A stretch of 44,300 nucleotides of DNA from Deltaproteobacteria bacterium (GCA_021780495.1 JAJXYO010000061.1:1-44300), one strand, 5' to 3'; positions 8,802 through 17,277 are shown, numbered from the stretch's first letter. Numbers and translations: made by a program. Notes: generated by a model not told the origin, from the sequence alone.

Positions 8802-8931
8802 GCTGCACCTCCTGATCAATTTAGTACCTGATTCCGCATGATTCCAGGCTATCACATGGTTGCGACACAATAAGTCGTGACAGCGATTTAAAGAGAAAAA
8901 TGACTTGAAATTGATCTTAAGTATGGAGGAT

Positions 8932-9027
8932 CACCACCCCCGTCCAGCGTCATAGGTGTAGAAATTTTAGCGTTGAAAAAGAAACGACGCTCTCTGATGA
9001 ATTCAGAGGAGCGCCGCATGGGTGGTG
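8932..9027. ncRNA. Structured intergenic element (nested stems), possible RNA or terminator complex
   Basis: CACCACCC (8932-8939) pairs with GGGTGGTG (9020-9027), closing a 96-base element. Inside is a hairpin, CGCTC-TCTGA (8988-8997) with TCAGA-g-GAGCG (9003-9013), a 10-pair stem with one bulge. An alternative stem AGCGTC (8946-8951) with GACGCT (8986-8991) competes with its base. The element lies between the start of the Hsp70 gene and the stop of the PHP gene. It may be a leader structure of the Hsp70 mRNA, a terminator of the PHP gene, or a mobile palindromic element. The flanks (8802-8931, 9028-9132) are AT-rich and hold no gene. Confidence 0.4.
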
Positions 9028-9132
9028 GGTATAAAATTTAATCCATTACTACCTATATCCTACCTAATAATAAGTATCTAAAACAATAACTTTAATAAAC
9101 AAAGTGTTATAAAATGTATCTTTTTATAAGGC

Positions 9133-10020
9133 CTACAAAGATAAAAGCTGACGGTGTCTTTCGGATAAACGTTTCTTGAGGGGGGCGAGGATGGCGTCGC
9201 TAAAGCGGATGCCGCCCCGTCCCTTTCCCATTTCCAGCCCTTCTTCGATGCCGTGGAAATCAGAGCCAGCGGTCATCAGCAAGCCTGATTCCAATGCATA
9301 CCGTCGCAGAAACTCCATTTCATCAAGGTGCGCCATGTTATTAAATACCTCAATGCCATCAAGACCCGTCTCGGACAATGCGCTGATAATTTCCTGTAAT
9401 TCCTGACGATCGGCGCTGACAGAGGTAGGGTGCGCCAGCACGGCAACGCCACCAATACGCCTGATCTCTTTAATGGCATCATCAATGGGCCAATAACATT
9501 TGGGGACATTGCACGGGACCAGATAGCGATTGAAGGCCTCTTCGACAGTGCCGACATAACCGCGTTCCAGCAAGGCGCGCGCGATATGTGGCCTGCCGAT
9601 AGCGTCCCGGGCGAACACCAGTACCTCTGAAAGATCGATAGCCGCACGACTTTCTTCAGCCAGCATGTCGTTGACCCGCTCCAGGATATCAATATTGCGA
9701 TGCTCCCGCCGTTCACGAAATCCATTCAGTTTTTTCAGAAACGTATCGTCGCTCACATCTATGCCGTATCCTAAGAGATGTACATCCTGCCAGGACCTGA
9801 ACTGTACCGAGAGTTCCACGGCAGGAATAACCTCAATATTGTTCAGCGTTCCGGCTGAGATGCCCTCGCTTACACCTGCTACAGAATCGTGATCGGCTAT
9901 GGCGATTATACTGAGTCCTGCTGCAGAGGCGCGCCGAACCAGTTCATCTGGTGAAAAAGCGCCATCTGAGTAATTGGAATGAATGTGGAGGTCAACAAAA
10001 TTGGGGGTATCTGTTTTCAT
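9133..10020 (-). CDS. PHP-domain phosphoesterase (RNase AM / TrpH-YciV type)
   Basis: This 295-residue protein belongs to the PHP family of metal-dependent phosphoesterases, whose E. coli member YciV (RNase AM) trims RNA 5' ends and hydrolyses 3',5'-nucleoside bisphosphates. All usual metal ligands are visible: H12-x-H14 (VDLHIHSNYSDG), D43-H-D45 (IADHDSV), GRPH in the middle, VLAHPTS, and GSDFHG near the C-terminus. The length matches the family. It acts in the cytoplasm and has no signal peptide. No clear ribosome binding site precedes the ATG. It is divergent from nth, with 78 bases between the start codons. Whether the substrate is RNA or bisphosphate nucleotides cannot be told from the sequence. 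Confidence 0.88.
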   Translation of the reverse strand: MKTDTPNFVDLHIHSNYSDGAFSPDELVRRASAAGLSIIAIADHDSVAGVSEGISAGTLNNIEVIPAVELSVQFRSWQDVHLLGYGIDVSDDTFLKKLNGFRERREHRNIDILERVNDMLAEESRAAIDLSEVLVFARDAIGRPHIARALLERGYVGTVEEAFNRYLVPCNVPKCYWPIDDAIKEIRRIGGVAVLAHPTSVSADRQELQEIISALSETGLDGIEVFNNMAHLDEMEFLRRYALESGLLMTAGSDFHGIEEGLEMGKGRGGIRFSDAILAPLKKRLSERHRQLLSL

Positions 10021-10062
10021 GACTGCATCATAACGGTAAAATGCCGAAAAGTAAAACCGGTC

Positions 10063-10098
10063 TTGCGTGATGATAGGTGTTAGGGTACTATTTTTCGC
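10063..10098 (+). promoter_or_regulatory. Sigma-70-type promoter of nth, apparently leaderless
   Basis: TTGCGT (10063-10068) and TACTAT (10086-10091) are separated by exactly 17 bases. The expected start of transcription is about 7 bases after the -10, which falls on or next to the ATG at 10099. No ribosome binding site is present, consistent with a leaderless mRNA. Confidence 0.45.
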
Positions 10099-10755
10099 AT
10101 GAAACCGGATAATATCCCTGCTGCCATCTCACTGTTGCGTGAGGAGTACCGCTCTTGGCAGACGCCTGCGGTGACGATTGTCGCCCAATGTGAACGCAGT
10201 CCCTTCAAGGTACTGGTCTCGTGCCTGATCTCATTGCGCACCAAGGATGAGGTCACGGCTGCGGCTTCGAAGCGGCTTTTTGAAAGGGCCGGAACACCTG
10301 CCGAGATGAAAGATCTGCCGGTTGATGAGATTGCCCGCCTGATTTACCCTTCAGGTTTTTACCGCAACAAGGCCGCCCAGATTGCCGATATTGCGCAAAG
10401 GCTGGAAAACGACTTTGGTGGGAACGTTCCGGATGAAATCGATGAACTGCTGAAATTCAAAGGGGTGGGGCGTAAGACAGCCAATCTGGTGGTGACACTT
10501 GGATTCGGTAAACCGGGGATCTGTGTGGATACGCATGTCCACCGAATTTGCAACCGTTGGGGCTATGTCTCAACAAAATCGCCTGATGAGACCGAGCGAG
10601 TCCTGCGGCAGATACTGCCAGCCGAGTACTGGATCGAAATCAACGATCTGTTGGTGGCCTTCGGCCAGAACCATTGTCTCCCGCGGTCGCCGCGTTGTTC
10701 CTCCTGTTGTCTTGCCGGGATGTGTGACAGGGCCGGGGTTGGTTTGTCACGCTGA
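10099..10755 (+). CDS. nth: Endonuclease III (DNA glycosylase/AP lyase)
   Basis: This 218-residue enzyme removes oxidised pyrimidines from DNA and nicks the resulting abasic site. The helix-hairpin-helix FKGVGRKTANLVV contains the catalytic Lys. The catalytic Asp follows in CVDTHVHR. A C-terminal [4Fe-4S] cluster motif C-x6-C-x2-C-x5-C is intact (HCLPRSPRC, then SSC, then CLAGMC). Length and order match bacterial Nth. No ribosome binding site is seen; a promoter with its -10 seven bases before the ATG suggests leaderless translation. The gene stands alone: the next gene starts 118 bases downstream with its own signals. Confidence 0.93.
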   Translation: MKPDNIPAAISLLREEYRSWQTPAVTIVAQCERSPFKVLVSCLISLRTKDEVTAAASKRLFERAGTPAEMKDLPVDEIARLIYPSGFYRNKAAQIADIAQRLENDFGGNVPDEIDELLKFKGVGRKTANLVVTLGFGKPGICVDTHVHRICNRWGYVSTKSPDETERVLRQILPAEYWIEINDLLVAFGQNHCLPRSPRCSSCCLAGMCDRAGVGLSR

Positions 10756-10873
10756 TGATCTGGTTTAGAAAAGTGTTATTTTCCTGAACTAGACAGTTGC
10801 CAGCGGCATAAATACCATGTAATATTGCGTGAAAATCAATCGAATTATTATCCTATTTCAGGAGGCTGAAGAT

Positions 10874-11740
10874 ATGTTGCAAAAGATCGGTTTTATCGGA
10901 TTGGGGACTATCGGGAAGCATATGGCTGCCAATCTGACCAAGGGGAACTATGAATTGACGGTTTTTGACAGCAACCAGGCCGCCGTTGCAGAGGTGGTAG
11001 CCCTGGGGGCAACCGCCGCAGCGTCGGCGGCAGAGGCTGCCAAAGGCCGCGATCTGGTGATCGCCATCGTGCCGGAAGGTGATGAGCTGGGCGGTCTTTT
11101 CTTCGGGGAAAAAGGCATTCTGGCCGGCATTGATTCCGGTACCATTTTTGCGGATATGGGCTCGCACTCGCTGGAGACCACCATGAAGATGTCCGAGGAG
11201 ACCGCCAAGAAAAAGGTGCAGTACCTGGATGCGCCGGTGTGGGGCAATAAGGACCATGCCGCAAACGGACTCTTGACGATCGTTATCGGCGGTGACCAGT
11301 CACTGGCCGGCAAGTGCCGCGAGCCGTTCTCGTTCTTCGGTCTTAATACGATTCATGTCGGCAAGATCGGTGAAGCCACCAAGATGAAATACGTTGTCAA
11401 TATGGTGCAGGCGGAGCTGGTGCAGGTGCTGGCGGAAGGCATTGTCTTTGGTGAGAAAATGGGATTCACCGCCGATAAGATTCTGGAGGTCCTTGATACA
11501 CGCGGCGTGGCTTCACCCCTGTTTCACTCGAAGGGTCGCGCCATGGCGAGGAATGATTTCACGCGAAGCCTGGCACTCAAGTACGTGCATGAACAGCTGC
11601 AAATTGTCATGAGCGCCGCCCGGCTCATGGGACTGAACCTGCCGGCTGCAGAGGCGGCATTCAACGTGTATGAACAAGGGGTCGATGCTGGTTGGGGCGA
11701 AGAGGATTTTTCGGCAGTCATCAAGGTCTTGCGCAAATAG
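10874..11740 (+). CDS. Beta-hydroxyacid dehydrogenase, 6PGDH-like NAD(P)-binding family
   Basis: The start at 10874 (MLQKIGFIGLG) has AGGAGG nine bases upstream, better than the open frame back to 10829, and gives 288 residues. The Rossmann motif GFIGLGTIG opens the protein. A substrate-binding segment DAPVWGNKDHAANGLLTIVI follows (canonically D-x-P-V-S/W-G). The catalytic Lys lies in TKMKYVVNM. This family reduces or oxidises small 3- or 4-hydroxyacids or semialdehydes; Geobacter has characterised glyoxylate/succinic semialdehyde reductases of this fold. The substrate here cannot be assigned. A strong terminator follows the stop codon, so it is not co-transcribed with the thiolase-like gene downstream, at least by simple read-through. 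Confidence 0.85.
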   Translation: MLQKIGFIGLGTIGKHMAANLTKGNYELTVFDSNQAAVAEVVALGATAAASAAEAAKGRDLVIAIVPEGDELGGLFFGEKGILAGIDSGTIFADMGSHSLETTMKMSEETAKKKVQYLDAPVWGNKDHAANGLLTIVIGGDQSLAGKCREPFSFFGLNTIHVGKIGEATKMKYVVNMVQAELVQVLAEGIVFGEKMGFTADKILEVLDTRGVASPLFHSKGRAMARNDFTRSLALKYVHEQLQIVMSAARLMGLNLPAAEAAFNVYEQGVDAGWGEEDFSAVIKVLRK

Positions 11741-11771
11741 AGCGGTGTCATCTTCTGTATCTGCTACGGTT

Positions 11772-11803
11772 AGAGGCGTCCGATGGGTTGGACGCCTCTT
11801 TTT
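11772..11803 (+). terminator. Rho-independent terminator after the dehydrogenase gene
   Basis: AGAGGCGTCC (11772-11781) and GGACGCCTCT (11790-11799) form a perfect 10-pair stem with an 8-base loop, followed by a T run (11799-11803). It sits 31 bases after the dehydrogenase stop and only a few bases before the ribosome binding site of the next gene. Confidence 0.9.
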
Positions 11804-11819
11804 GTGAAGGAGTGCGTAT

Positions 11820-13424
11820 ATGAGCACATTGTTCTCTCCCCGTCAGGTGTATCTTGCCGCTTCCTGGATGGCCCCGGTAGGTCGCTACAATGGCAAGGAC
11901 AAGGAAAATCTTTCCTTTCTGGAGATGGCCGAACGTTGCGGCGAGGTATTTGCCGCCGGCCCGGTGCGGCGGCGTGAGATCGAGGCGGTCGTTGTTGGCA
12001 GCCAGAATCCGTCCGCCTTCTCCGGGGTGGACAATACCGCTGCCAAGATTGCCGGCATCCTGGGCATTTCCGGCGCCAAATCGGTGCTGATCGACACGGC
12101 TTCATCCTCGGGGGCATCGGCTTTCGAGAATGCCTACCTCGAAGTGGCGTCCGGCCGCTATGACTATGTGTTGGCCATCGGCATCCAGAAGATGAGTGAC
12201 GTCTCCACATCGGAGTCAACCCGGATCATTGCCGGGGTGATTGATCGCGACGAATCGGAATTTGGACTGACCATGCCGGCCTGCGGCGCATTGGTGGCAC
12301 GGGCTCTCAAGGAGAAACTCGGTCTCAGCGATGAGGAATGGACGGCCTATTCGGCGTTGTTAACCCAGCGCAGCCAACGTTTTGCCGCCCAAAACCCTGA
12401 CGCCCACAACAATTACACGCTGGACGTGGCCGACTATTACCGGCAGATTGCCAGCAACAAGAACTACCGCTATTGGGCCCCTCTGCGTTACCATGATTTC
12501 TGTCCCATGTCCGACGGCATGGCAGCGGTTATCCTGACGTCAAAACCCCAGGAGGTGCTGGTCAGCGGTGTGGGAAGCGCTACCGATATCCCGACCATCG
12601 CCGACCGCAATTATTTCCACTCGTTTCCGGCCACGGTCATTGCCGCCGGTTATACCTATGGCATGGCCGGCATCAAGGACATCCGCTCCTTTGCGGGCAA
12701 ATTGCACGTCAATATGCACGACCCCTTTAACGGGTTCGGTCCCATAAACATGGTGGATCTGGGGATTGTCAGTCGTATTCGTTTGTTGGATGCACTGCTG
12801 GACGATGCCTTGACCGGGCCGGGCGGTGAGTTTCCTACCAACCTGACCGGTGGGTTGAAAGGTCGTGGTCATCCCTTGGGAGCCACCGGTATGGTGCAGA
12901 TTGTAGAAAACCATCGCCTCATCCGTGAACACGGTTTTGCCGCCGGCCTGTCACATTCAATCGGTGGGCCGATCAACAATAATGTGGTTGTGCTTTTGGA
13001 AAAGAGCGGGCATTTTCGAGCCCGCCGCCACGACCCCTACAAGCCGTGGGGCTTGCCCTCCCTGGGGCACCTCAAGCCCAAAGGCGTCACGATCGATGCG
13101 CTGCTGGCATCAGGAAAAACGGTTAGCGGGGCGTTTGTAACATCGACTGCCCGTTTCAATTACAAAAGCGGCGTCCCGGAGGTGATTGTTCTGGTTGTCT
13201 CCTGTCGCTTCGACGGGGCCAGGTACCGTTTCCTGTTCGGCATCGATGGTGAGTATTACGAACAGCTGGCGGCCTTCAACAGCGGAGATCCGCTGTCCGT
13301 GGAACGGATTGGCGGAGCCATCATGGTCAATCGTATGCCGGTGCGCAGGTTCTATACCCGTACAATCAACGGCCTGGTTGAACTGGCTGGCAGCGGTTGG
13401 AAAAAACTGACCGGAAAGAGGTAA
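11820..13424 (+). CDS. Thiolase-fold protein lacking catalytic cysteines, with C-terminal extension
   Basis: Residues 1-395 follow the SCP-x/acetyl-CoA acetyltransferase thiolase fold. The usual nucleophile segment (A-C-A-S-G) reads TASSSGAS at 93-100, so the Cys is replaced by Ser95. The His motif GHPLGATG is kept. The second catalytic Cys near the C-terminal 'C-x-G' is replaced in LSHSIGGPINNN. After about residue 400 there is a 130-residue beta-rich extension that could be an OB/DUF35-like domain, as in thiolase-associated acyl-CoA partners; this is a guess from pattern. At 534 residues it is much longer than a thiolase (about 390). The start has AAGGAG eight bases upstream. It is unlikely to be an ordinary thiolase, and may instead be a structural or acyl-CoA-binding protein. 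The gene stands alone. Confidence 0.75.
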   Translation: MSTLFSPRQVYLAASWMAPVGRYNGKDKENLSFLEMAERCGEVFAAGPVRRREIEAVVVGSQNPSAFSGVDNTAAKIAGILGISGAKSVLIDTASSSGASAFENAYLEVASGRYDYVLAIGIQKMSDVSTSESTRIIAGVIDRDESEFGLTMPACGALVARALKEKLGLSDEEWTAYSALLTQRSQRFAAQNPDAHNNYTLDVADYYRQIASNKNYRYWAPLRYHDFCPMSDGMAAVILTSKPQEVLVSGVGSATDIPTIADRNYFHSFPATVIAAGYTYGMAGIKDIRSFAGKLHVNMHDPFNGFGPINMVDLGIVSRIRLLDALLDDALTGPGGEFPTNLTGGLKGRGHPLGATGMVQIVENHRLIREHGFAAGLSHSIGGPINNNVVVLLEKSGHFRARRHDPYKPWGLPSLGHLKPKGVTIDALLASGKTVSGAFVTSTARFNYKSGVPEVIVLVVSCRFDGARYRFLFGIDGEYYEQLAAFNSGDPLSVERIGGAIMVNRMPVRRFYTRTINGLVELAGSGWKKLTGKR

Positions 13425-13454
13425 GGGCTGGGGCGGGAGCACCTGCCAGGTGTC

Positions 13455-13502
13455 CTTCGACTCCGCTCAGGGAACAAAGACGCGCACTGAGCGGAGTCGA
13501 AG
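13455..13502. repeat. Perfect 16-base inverted repeat (REP-like / bidirectional terminator)
   Basis: CTTCGACTCCGCTCAG (13455-13470) and CTGAGCGGAGTCGAAG (13487-13502) are exact inverted copies with a 16-base loop. The element sits between convergent gene ends: the thiolase-like stop at 13424 and the Met-rich gene stop at 13507. I recall this sequence as widespread intergenic palindromic DNA in several bacterial lineages, not just this one. It can form a strong hairpin on both strands, but has no T tract. Confidence 0.85.
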
Positions 13503-13506
13503 CGAG

Positions 13507-13986
13507 CTACTTTACGGTGTACCAGAACTTTGTCTGACGCACCTTTCCATCCGCCAGCTTGAACTTGCACATCACCCCGTATTTACCCTTCTTCGGCATA
13601 ATGAAATCGGAACCGAACCCGCCTTCCATGCCCATCAAATTCTTTACTTGCGCTGATTTGTCCGGAGCCATGATCTTGATCGTTGCTTCACCGCCGCTCA
13701 ACATTTTGCCGGTTTTGGCATCGCTGAACATCACCATGATATGATGGGTTTCCTGCATGCCCATCTTCTTCATCTTTTGTCCGATATCGATCACCCGGAA
13801 GGTCGTCTTGACGCCGTCAACAACACCCTCATGCGCTAACTTGCCCATGGACATCATGCCGCCCCGTTCCATCTTCATGGCTCCCTGGCCGTGGTCCATC
13901 GGCATGGATGGATCCATTGCCGCAAAAGCCGCGGGCGCTGCAAAGGCCAAGGTTAGTGCTGCCATAATTACGGTTGCTTTTTTCAT
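13507..13986 (-). CDS. Exported Met/His-rich protein next to cusCBA
   Basis: This 159-residue protein has a clear signal peptide ending AFA-A (residues 1-22). A Met/His-rich stretch follows (MDPSMPMDHGQGAMKMERGG). The rest is beta-rich with further Met and His (KMKKMGMQETHHIMVMF, KNLMGMEGGFG). No Cys-based site is present. Methionine clusters of this kind bind Cu(I) or Ag(I) in known periplasmic proteins (CusF, PcoC/CopC types). The fold is not CusF by eye. It follows cusA by 153 bases on the same strand but has its own excellent sigma-54 promoter at 14034-14050, so it is probably controlled separately. A likely role is periplasmic Cu/Ag binding or delivery to the Cus pump. Ribosome binding site AAGGAG is 11 bases upstream. 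Confidence 0.75.
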   Translation of the reverse strand: MKKATVIMAALTLAFAAPAAFAAMDPSMPMDHGQGAMKMERGGMMSMGKLAHEGVVDGVKTTFRVIDIGQKMKKMGMQETHHIMVMFSDAKTGKMLSGGEATIKIMAPDKSAQVKNLMGMEGGFGSDFIMPKKGKYGVMCKFKLADGKVRQTKFWYTVK

Positions 13987-14033
13987 GCAATTGGTTCTCC
14001 TTTAAAAGGTGATGTGGAACTGATTGAATTAAA

Positions 14034-14050
14034 AGCATGCTCCATGCCAA
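14034..14050 (-). promoter_or_regulatory. Sigma-54 promoter of the Met-rich gene at 13507-13986
   Basis: On the minus strand the sequence reads TTGGCATGGAGCATGCT, with GG and GC separated by exactly 10 bases, as in the -24/-12 consensus TGGCAC-N5-TTGC. It lies 48 bases upstream of the ATG. Nearby upstream is a palindrome that could be the activator site. Confidence 0.75.
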
Positions 14051-14121
14051 TGTGCAACATGCTGTTTATACGATAGAAACTTCGACTGACTCAGCTGGTG
14101 TGCAGAATAACCTACATCGCA

Positions 14122-14137
14122 TGCAGGATTTTCTGCA
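14122..14137. promoter_or_regulatory. Candidate activator-binding palindrome upstream of 14034 promoter
   Basis: TGCAG-GATTTT-CTGCA, a 5-base-arm dyad with a 6-base centre, extended by flanking half-sites (GTGTGCAG at 14098-14105). It is about 72 bases upstream of the -24 element, typical for an NtrC-type enhancer. It resembles the TGCAR-N4-YTGCA sites at 23606, 28309 and 31422, but the centre is 2 bases longer. Confidence 0.45.
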
Positions 14138-14139
14138 CC

Positions 14140-17100
14140 TCAGTGCTTCATCCCCGAATACTTCAGCCTGCCTTTCTTCAAATCCCGAGTCTTCATCAGC
14201 ACAAATATGACCGGTGTCATGATCAGCACATGCACCGCCGAGGAGATCATCCCGCCGATCATGGGCGCAGCGATCGGCTTCATCACATCGGCGCCGGTAC
14301 CCGTCGACCACATGATCGGCAGCAGCCCCAACAGGGCTACGGCCACGGTCATCAGCTTGGGACGCAGCCGCAGCACCGCCCCTTCGAAGGTGGCGTCGTA
14401 GATATCCTGCTCGCTGCAGGGGCCATTGATCAGCTTCTTGTCCAGGGCCTCGTGCAGGTAGATCACCATCACCACCCCGGTCTCCACGGCGATGCCGTAC
14501 AGGGCGATAAATCCGACCCATACCGCCACCGACAGGTTGTACCCCAGGGCCGAGACCAGATAGACCCCGCCCACCAGGGCGAAAGGTACGGAGAGCATGA
14601 CCATGCTCGCTTCCAGGGCCGAGTGGAAGGTGAAGTAGAGCAGGATGAAGATGATCACTATGCCTATCGGAACCAGAATCTGCAGGCGAGCCTTGGCCCG
14701 GACCTGGTTCTCCCACTGGCCGGACCAGACTACGTAATAACCGGGGGGGAGTTTAAGGTTTTTTTCCAGGGTCTGTTTGGCCTCGTTTACAAAGCCCCCC
14801 ATATCGCGGCCGCGCACGTTCAGGAAGACCAGCGAACGCAGCAGGCCGCCCTCGCTGTTGATCTCCGGGGCGCCGGTGGAGATCTTCAGCCGGGTTACCA
14901 GCGAGAGCGGCACCTGGGCGCCATCCGAACCGGCCACCAGGATCCGGCGGATGGCCGGGATGTTGTCGCGGTAGTCCCTCAGATAGCGGATGCGGATCGG
15001 AAAACGGTCGCGCCCCTTAACGAAGGTTGAGAGCATCTCGCCTCCCAGAGAGGTCTCGATGACATCCTGGATATCGCCCACGCTGACGCCGTAACGGGCG
15101 GCCGCCTCGCGATCGATATCGATATCGATATAGTTGCCGCCGGTGACCCGTTCGGCCACCACGTCGGCGGCGCCCTTGATCGGCTTGAGAATCGCCTCGG
15201 CCTGGATCGCCAGATCCTTGAGCACATTCAGGTCATTGCCGAAGATCTTGACCCCCAGGTCGGTGCGCACCCCGGTAGAGAGCATGTTGATGCGGTTGAT
15301 GATCGGCTGGGTCCAGCCGTTGCGCACTCCGATCTGCTGGAGCTTGGCGTCCAGCTCGGCCACGATGTCGGCTTTCTTGATCCCTGGTCGCCACTGATCC
15401 TTGGGTTTGAGGATGATGATGCTCTCGAACATGGATACCGGGGCCGGGTCGGTGGAGGTCTCGGCCCGGCCGACCTTGCCCAGGACCTGCTCCACCTCGG
15501 GCTCGCTCTTGATGATCGTGTCCTGCACCTGGATCAGCCGCTTGGCCTCGGTAATCGAGATATTGGGCAGCGTAACCGGCATGTAGAGCAGCGACCCCTC
15601 ATCCAGGGGTGGCATGAACTCGCTGCCCAAGTGCATGAAGAGCGGTACGGCAACGGCCAGGGCGATCAGGTTGAGGGCAATGGTGGTCTTTTTCCAGACC
15701 AGCACCCAGCGGATAATTGGTGAATACAGCCGGATGAAGAAGGTCGAGACCGGGTTGGCGCTCTCGGGCGGCATCCGGCCCCGCATGAAGTAGTACATCA
15801 AGACCGGCACCAGCGTGATGGCGATCATGGCCGAGCCCATCATGGAGAAGGTCTTGGTGAAGGCCAGGGGATGGAACAGCTTCCCTTCCTGTCCCTCCAG
15901 CATGAAGACCGGCACAAAGGAGAGCACGATGATCGCCAGGGAGAAGAAGATCGCCCGGCCGACCTGCTTGGCCGAGGCGATGACAACCTCCAGTCGTCTC
16001 GTTGCCCGTTCCGCGGGCGGTATCTCGGAGAGGTGACGGTAACAGTTCTCCACCATGATCACGCCGGCATCCACCAGCACGCCGATGGCAATGGCGATAC
16101 CCCCCAGGGACATGATGTTGGAGGAAACCCCCATCAGTTTCATGGTGATGAAGGCGATCAGCACGGAGATCGGCAGGGTCAGCACGATCACCAGGGCGCT
16201 CTGGAAATGGAGCAGAAAGACCAGGATCACCAGCGAGACTACCACCGACTCCTCCAGCAGGTTATGTTTCAGGGTATCGATGGCCCGTTCGATCAGGTCG
16301 GAGCGATCATAGGAAACCTTGATGGTCACCCCGGGCGGCAAGCCCTTCTCCAGTTCCTTGATCTTGACCTTGACCCGGTCGATGACATCCTTGGCGTTCT
16401 CTCCGTAACGCATGACCACGATGCCGCCCACTGCCTCGCCTTCGCCGTTTTTATCCAGCAGGCCGCGCCGGATGGCGCCGCCCAACTGTACAGTACCCAG
16501 GTTCTTGAGGTAGATGGGGGTACCGCGCATGTCGGCGCCGACCACGATGTTTTCCAGGTCTTCCTTGGACTTGACGTAGCCTTGGCCGCGAATCAGGTAC
16601 TCGGCGTCGGCCTGCTCGATCAGGCGGCCGCCCACATCCTTATTGGAGGCTTTGACCGCCTCCATGATTTTGCCAACCTTGATGTTGTAGGCAAAGAGCT
16701 TGTTAGGGTCGAGATCGATCTGGTATTCGCGGACGAATCCGCCGATGGAGGCCACCTCGGCCACACCCGGGACGGTATTGAGCTGGTAGCGCACGAACCA
16801 GTCCTGCAGGGTGCGCAACTGCTCCAGGTCATAGCCCTTACCTTCGAGGGTGTACCAGAAGACGTGCCCCACGCCGGTGCCGTCCGGCCCGAGGGTCGGC
16901 ACAACACCGGGCGGCAGCAGTGAGGCGGCATAGTTCAGCCGTTCCAAGACCCTTGTTCGGGCCCAATAGATGTCGGCCTTGTCTTCAAAGATGATATAGA
17001 TCATCGAGAAGCCGAAGGCGGAGGAGGCGCGTACGGCCTTGACCTGGGGCAGGCCCTGCAGGTTGACCGCCAGCGGGTAGGTGACCTGATCCTCCACCAC

Positions 17101-17277
17101 CTGGGGCGAGCGTCCGGGGTATTCGGTAAAGACGATCACCTGATTGTCCGACAGGTCCGGGATGGCATCCACCGGGGTATGGTAGACCGACCAGATCCCC
17201 CAGGCAATGACCAATCCGAACATCAACAGGACGATGACGCGGTTACGAGCGGAGTATTCAATGATCTTTTCAATCAT
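14140..17277 (-). CDS. cusA: CusA-type RND heavy-metal efflux transporter (Cu(I)/Ag(I))
   Basis: At 1045 residues it matches CusA (1047). It is the inner-membrane, proton-driven pump of a tripartite metal exporter. It begins with the family's typical MIEKIIEYSARNR amphipathic helix and first membrane span. Segments typical of the HME branch include GSEFMPPLDEGSLLYMP. The three Met residues that bind Cu/Ag in E. coli CusA (M573, M623, M672) all have counterparts: LLYMPVTLP, APVSMFESI and NRINMLSTGVR. This favours Cu/Ag over Zn/Co/Cd (CzcA). Ribosome binding site AAGGA is seven bases upstream. It is third in the order cusC-cusB-cusA. A 77-base palindromic element sits between cusB and cusA. Confidence 0.93.
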   Translation of the reverse strand: MIEKIIEYSARNRVIVLLMFGLVIAWGIWSVYHTPVDAIPDLSDNQVIVFTEYPGRSPQVVEDQVTYPLAVNLQGLPQVKAVRASSAFGFSMIYIIFEDKADIYWARTRVLERLNYAASLLPPGVVPTLGPDGTGVGHVFWYTLEGKGYDLEQLRTLQDWFVRYQLNTVPGVAEVASIGGFVREYQIDLDPNKLFAYNIKVGKIMEAVKASNKDVGGRLIEQADAEYLIRGQGYVKSKEDLENIVVGADMRGTPIYLKNLGTVQLGGAIRRGLLDKNGEGEAVGGIVVMRYGENAKDVIDRVKVKIKELEKGLPPGVTIKVSYDRSDLIERAIDTLKHNLLEESVVVSLVILVFLLHFQSALVIVLTLPISVLIAFITMKLMGVSSNIMSLGGIAIAIGVLVDAGVIMVENCYRHLSEIPPAERATRRLEVVIASAKQVGRAIFFSLAIIVLSFVPVFMLEGQEGKLFHPLAFTKTFSMMGSAMIAITLVPVLMYYFMRGRMPPESANPVSTFFIRLYSPIIRWVLVWKKTTIALNLIALAVAVPLFMHLGSEFMPPLDEGSLLYMPVTLPNISITEAKRLIQVQDTIIKSEPEVEQVLGKVGRAETSTDPAPVSMFESIIILKPKDQWRPGIKKADIVAELDAKLQQIGVRNGWTQPIINRINMLSTGVRTDLGVKIFGNDLNVLKDLAIQAEAILKPIKGAADVVAERVTGGNYIDIDIDREAAARYGVSVGDIQDVIETSLGGEMLSTFVKGRDRFPIRIRYLRDYRDNIPAIRRILVAGSDGAQVPLSLVTRLKISTGAPEINSEGGLLRSLVFLNVRGRDMGGFVNEAKQTLEKNLKLPPGYYVVWSGQWENQVRAKARLQILVPIGIVIIFILLYFTFHSALEASMVMLSVPFALVGGVYLVSALGYNLSVAVWVGFIALYGIAVETGVVMVIYLHEALDKKLINGPCSEQDIYDATFEGAVLRLRPKLMTVAVALLGLLPIMWSTGTGADVMKPIAAPMIGGMISSAVHVLIMTPVIFVLMKTRDLKKGRLKYSGMKH

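Noticed and set aside
8990..9013. Hairpin considered as a simple Rho-independent terminator of the PHP gene
   Set aside because: No T run follows on the PHP strand and larger stems enclose it, so it is reported as a structured element.
8802..9132. Search for CIRCE or sigma-32-like heat-shock control of the Hsp70 gene
   Set aside because: No TTAGCACTC-N9-GAGTGCTAA dyad or CTTGAAA/CCCCAT pair was found.
15871..16923. 350-codon plus-strand frame inside cusA
   Set aside because: It is antisense to a well-conserved cusA and arises from its high-GC codon bias.
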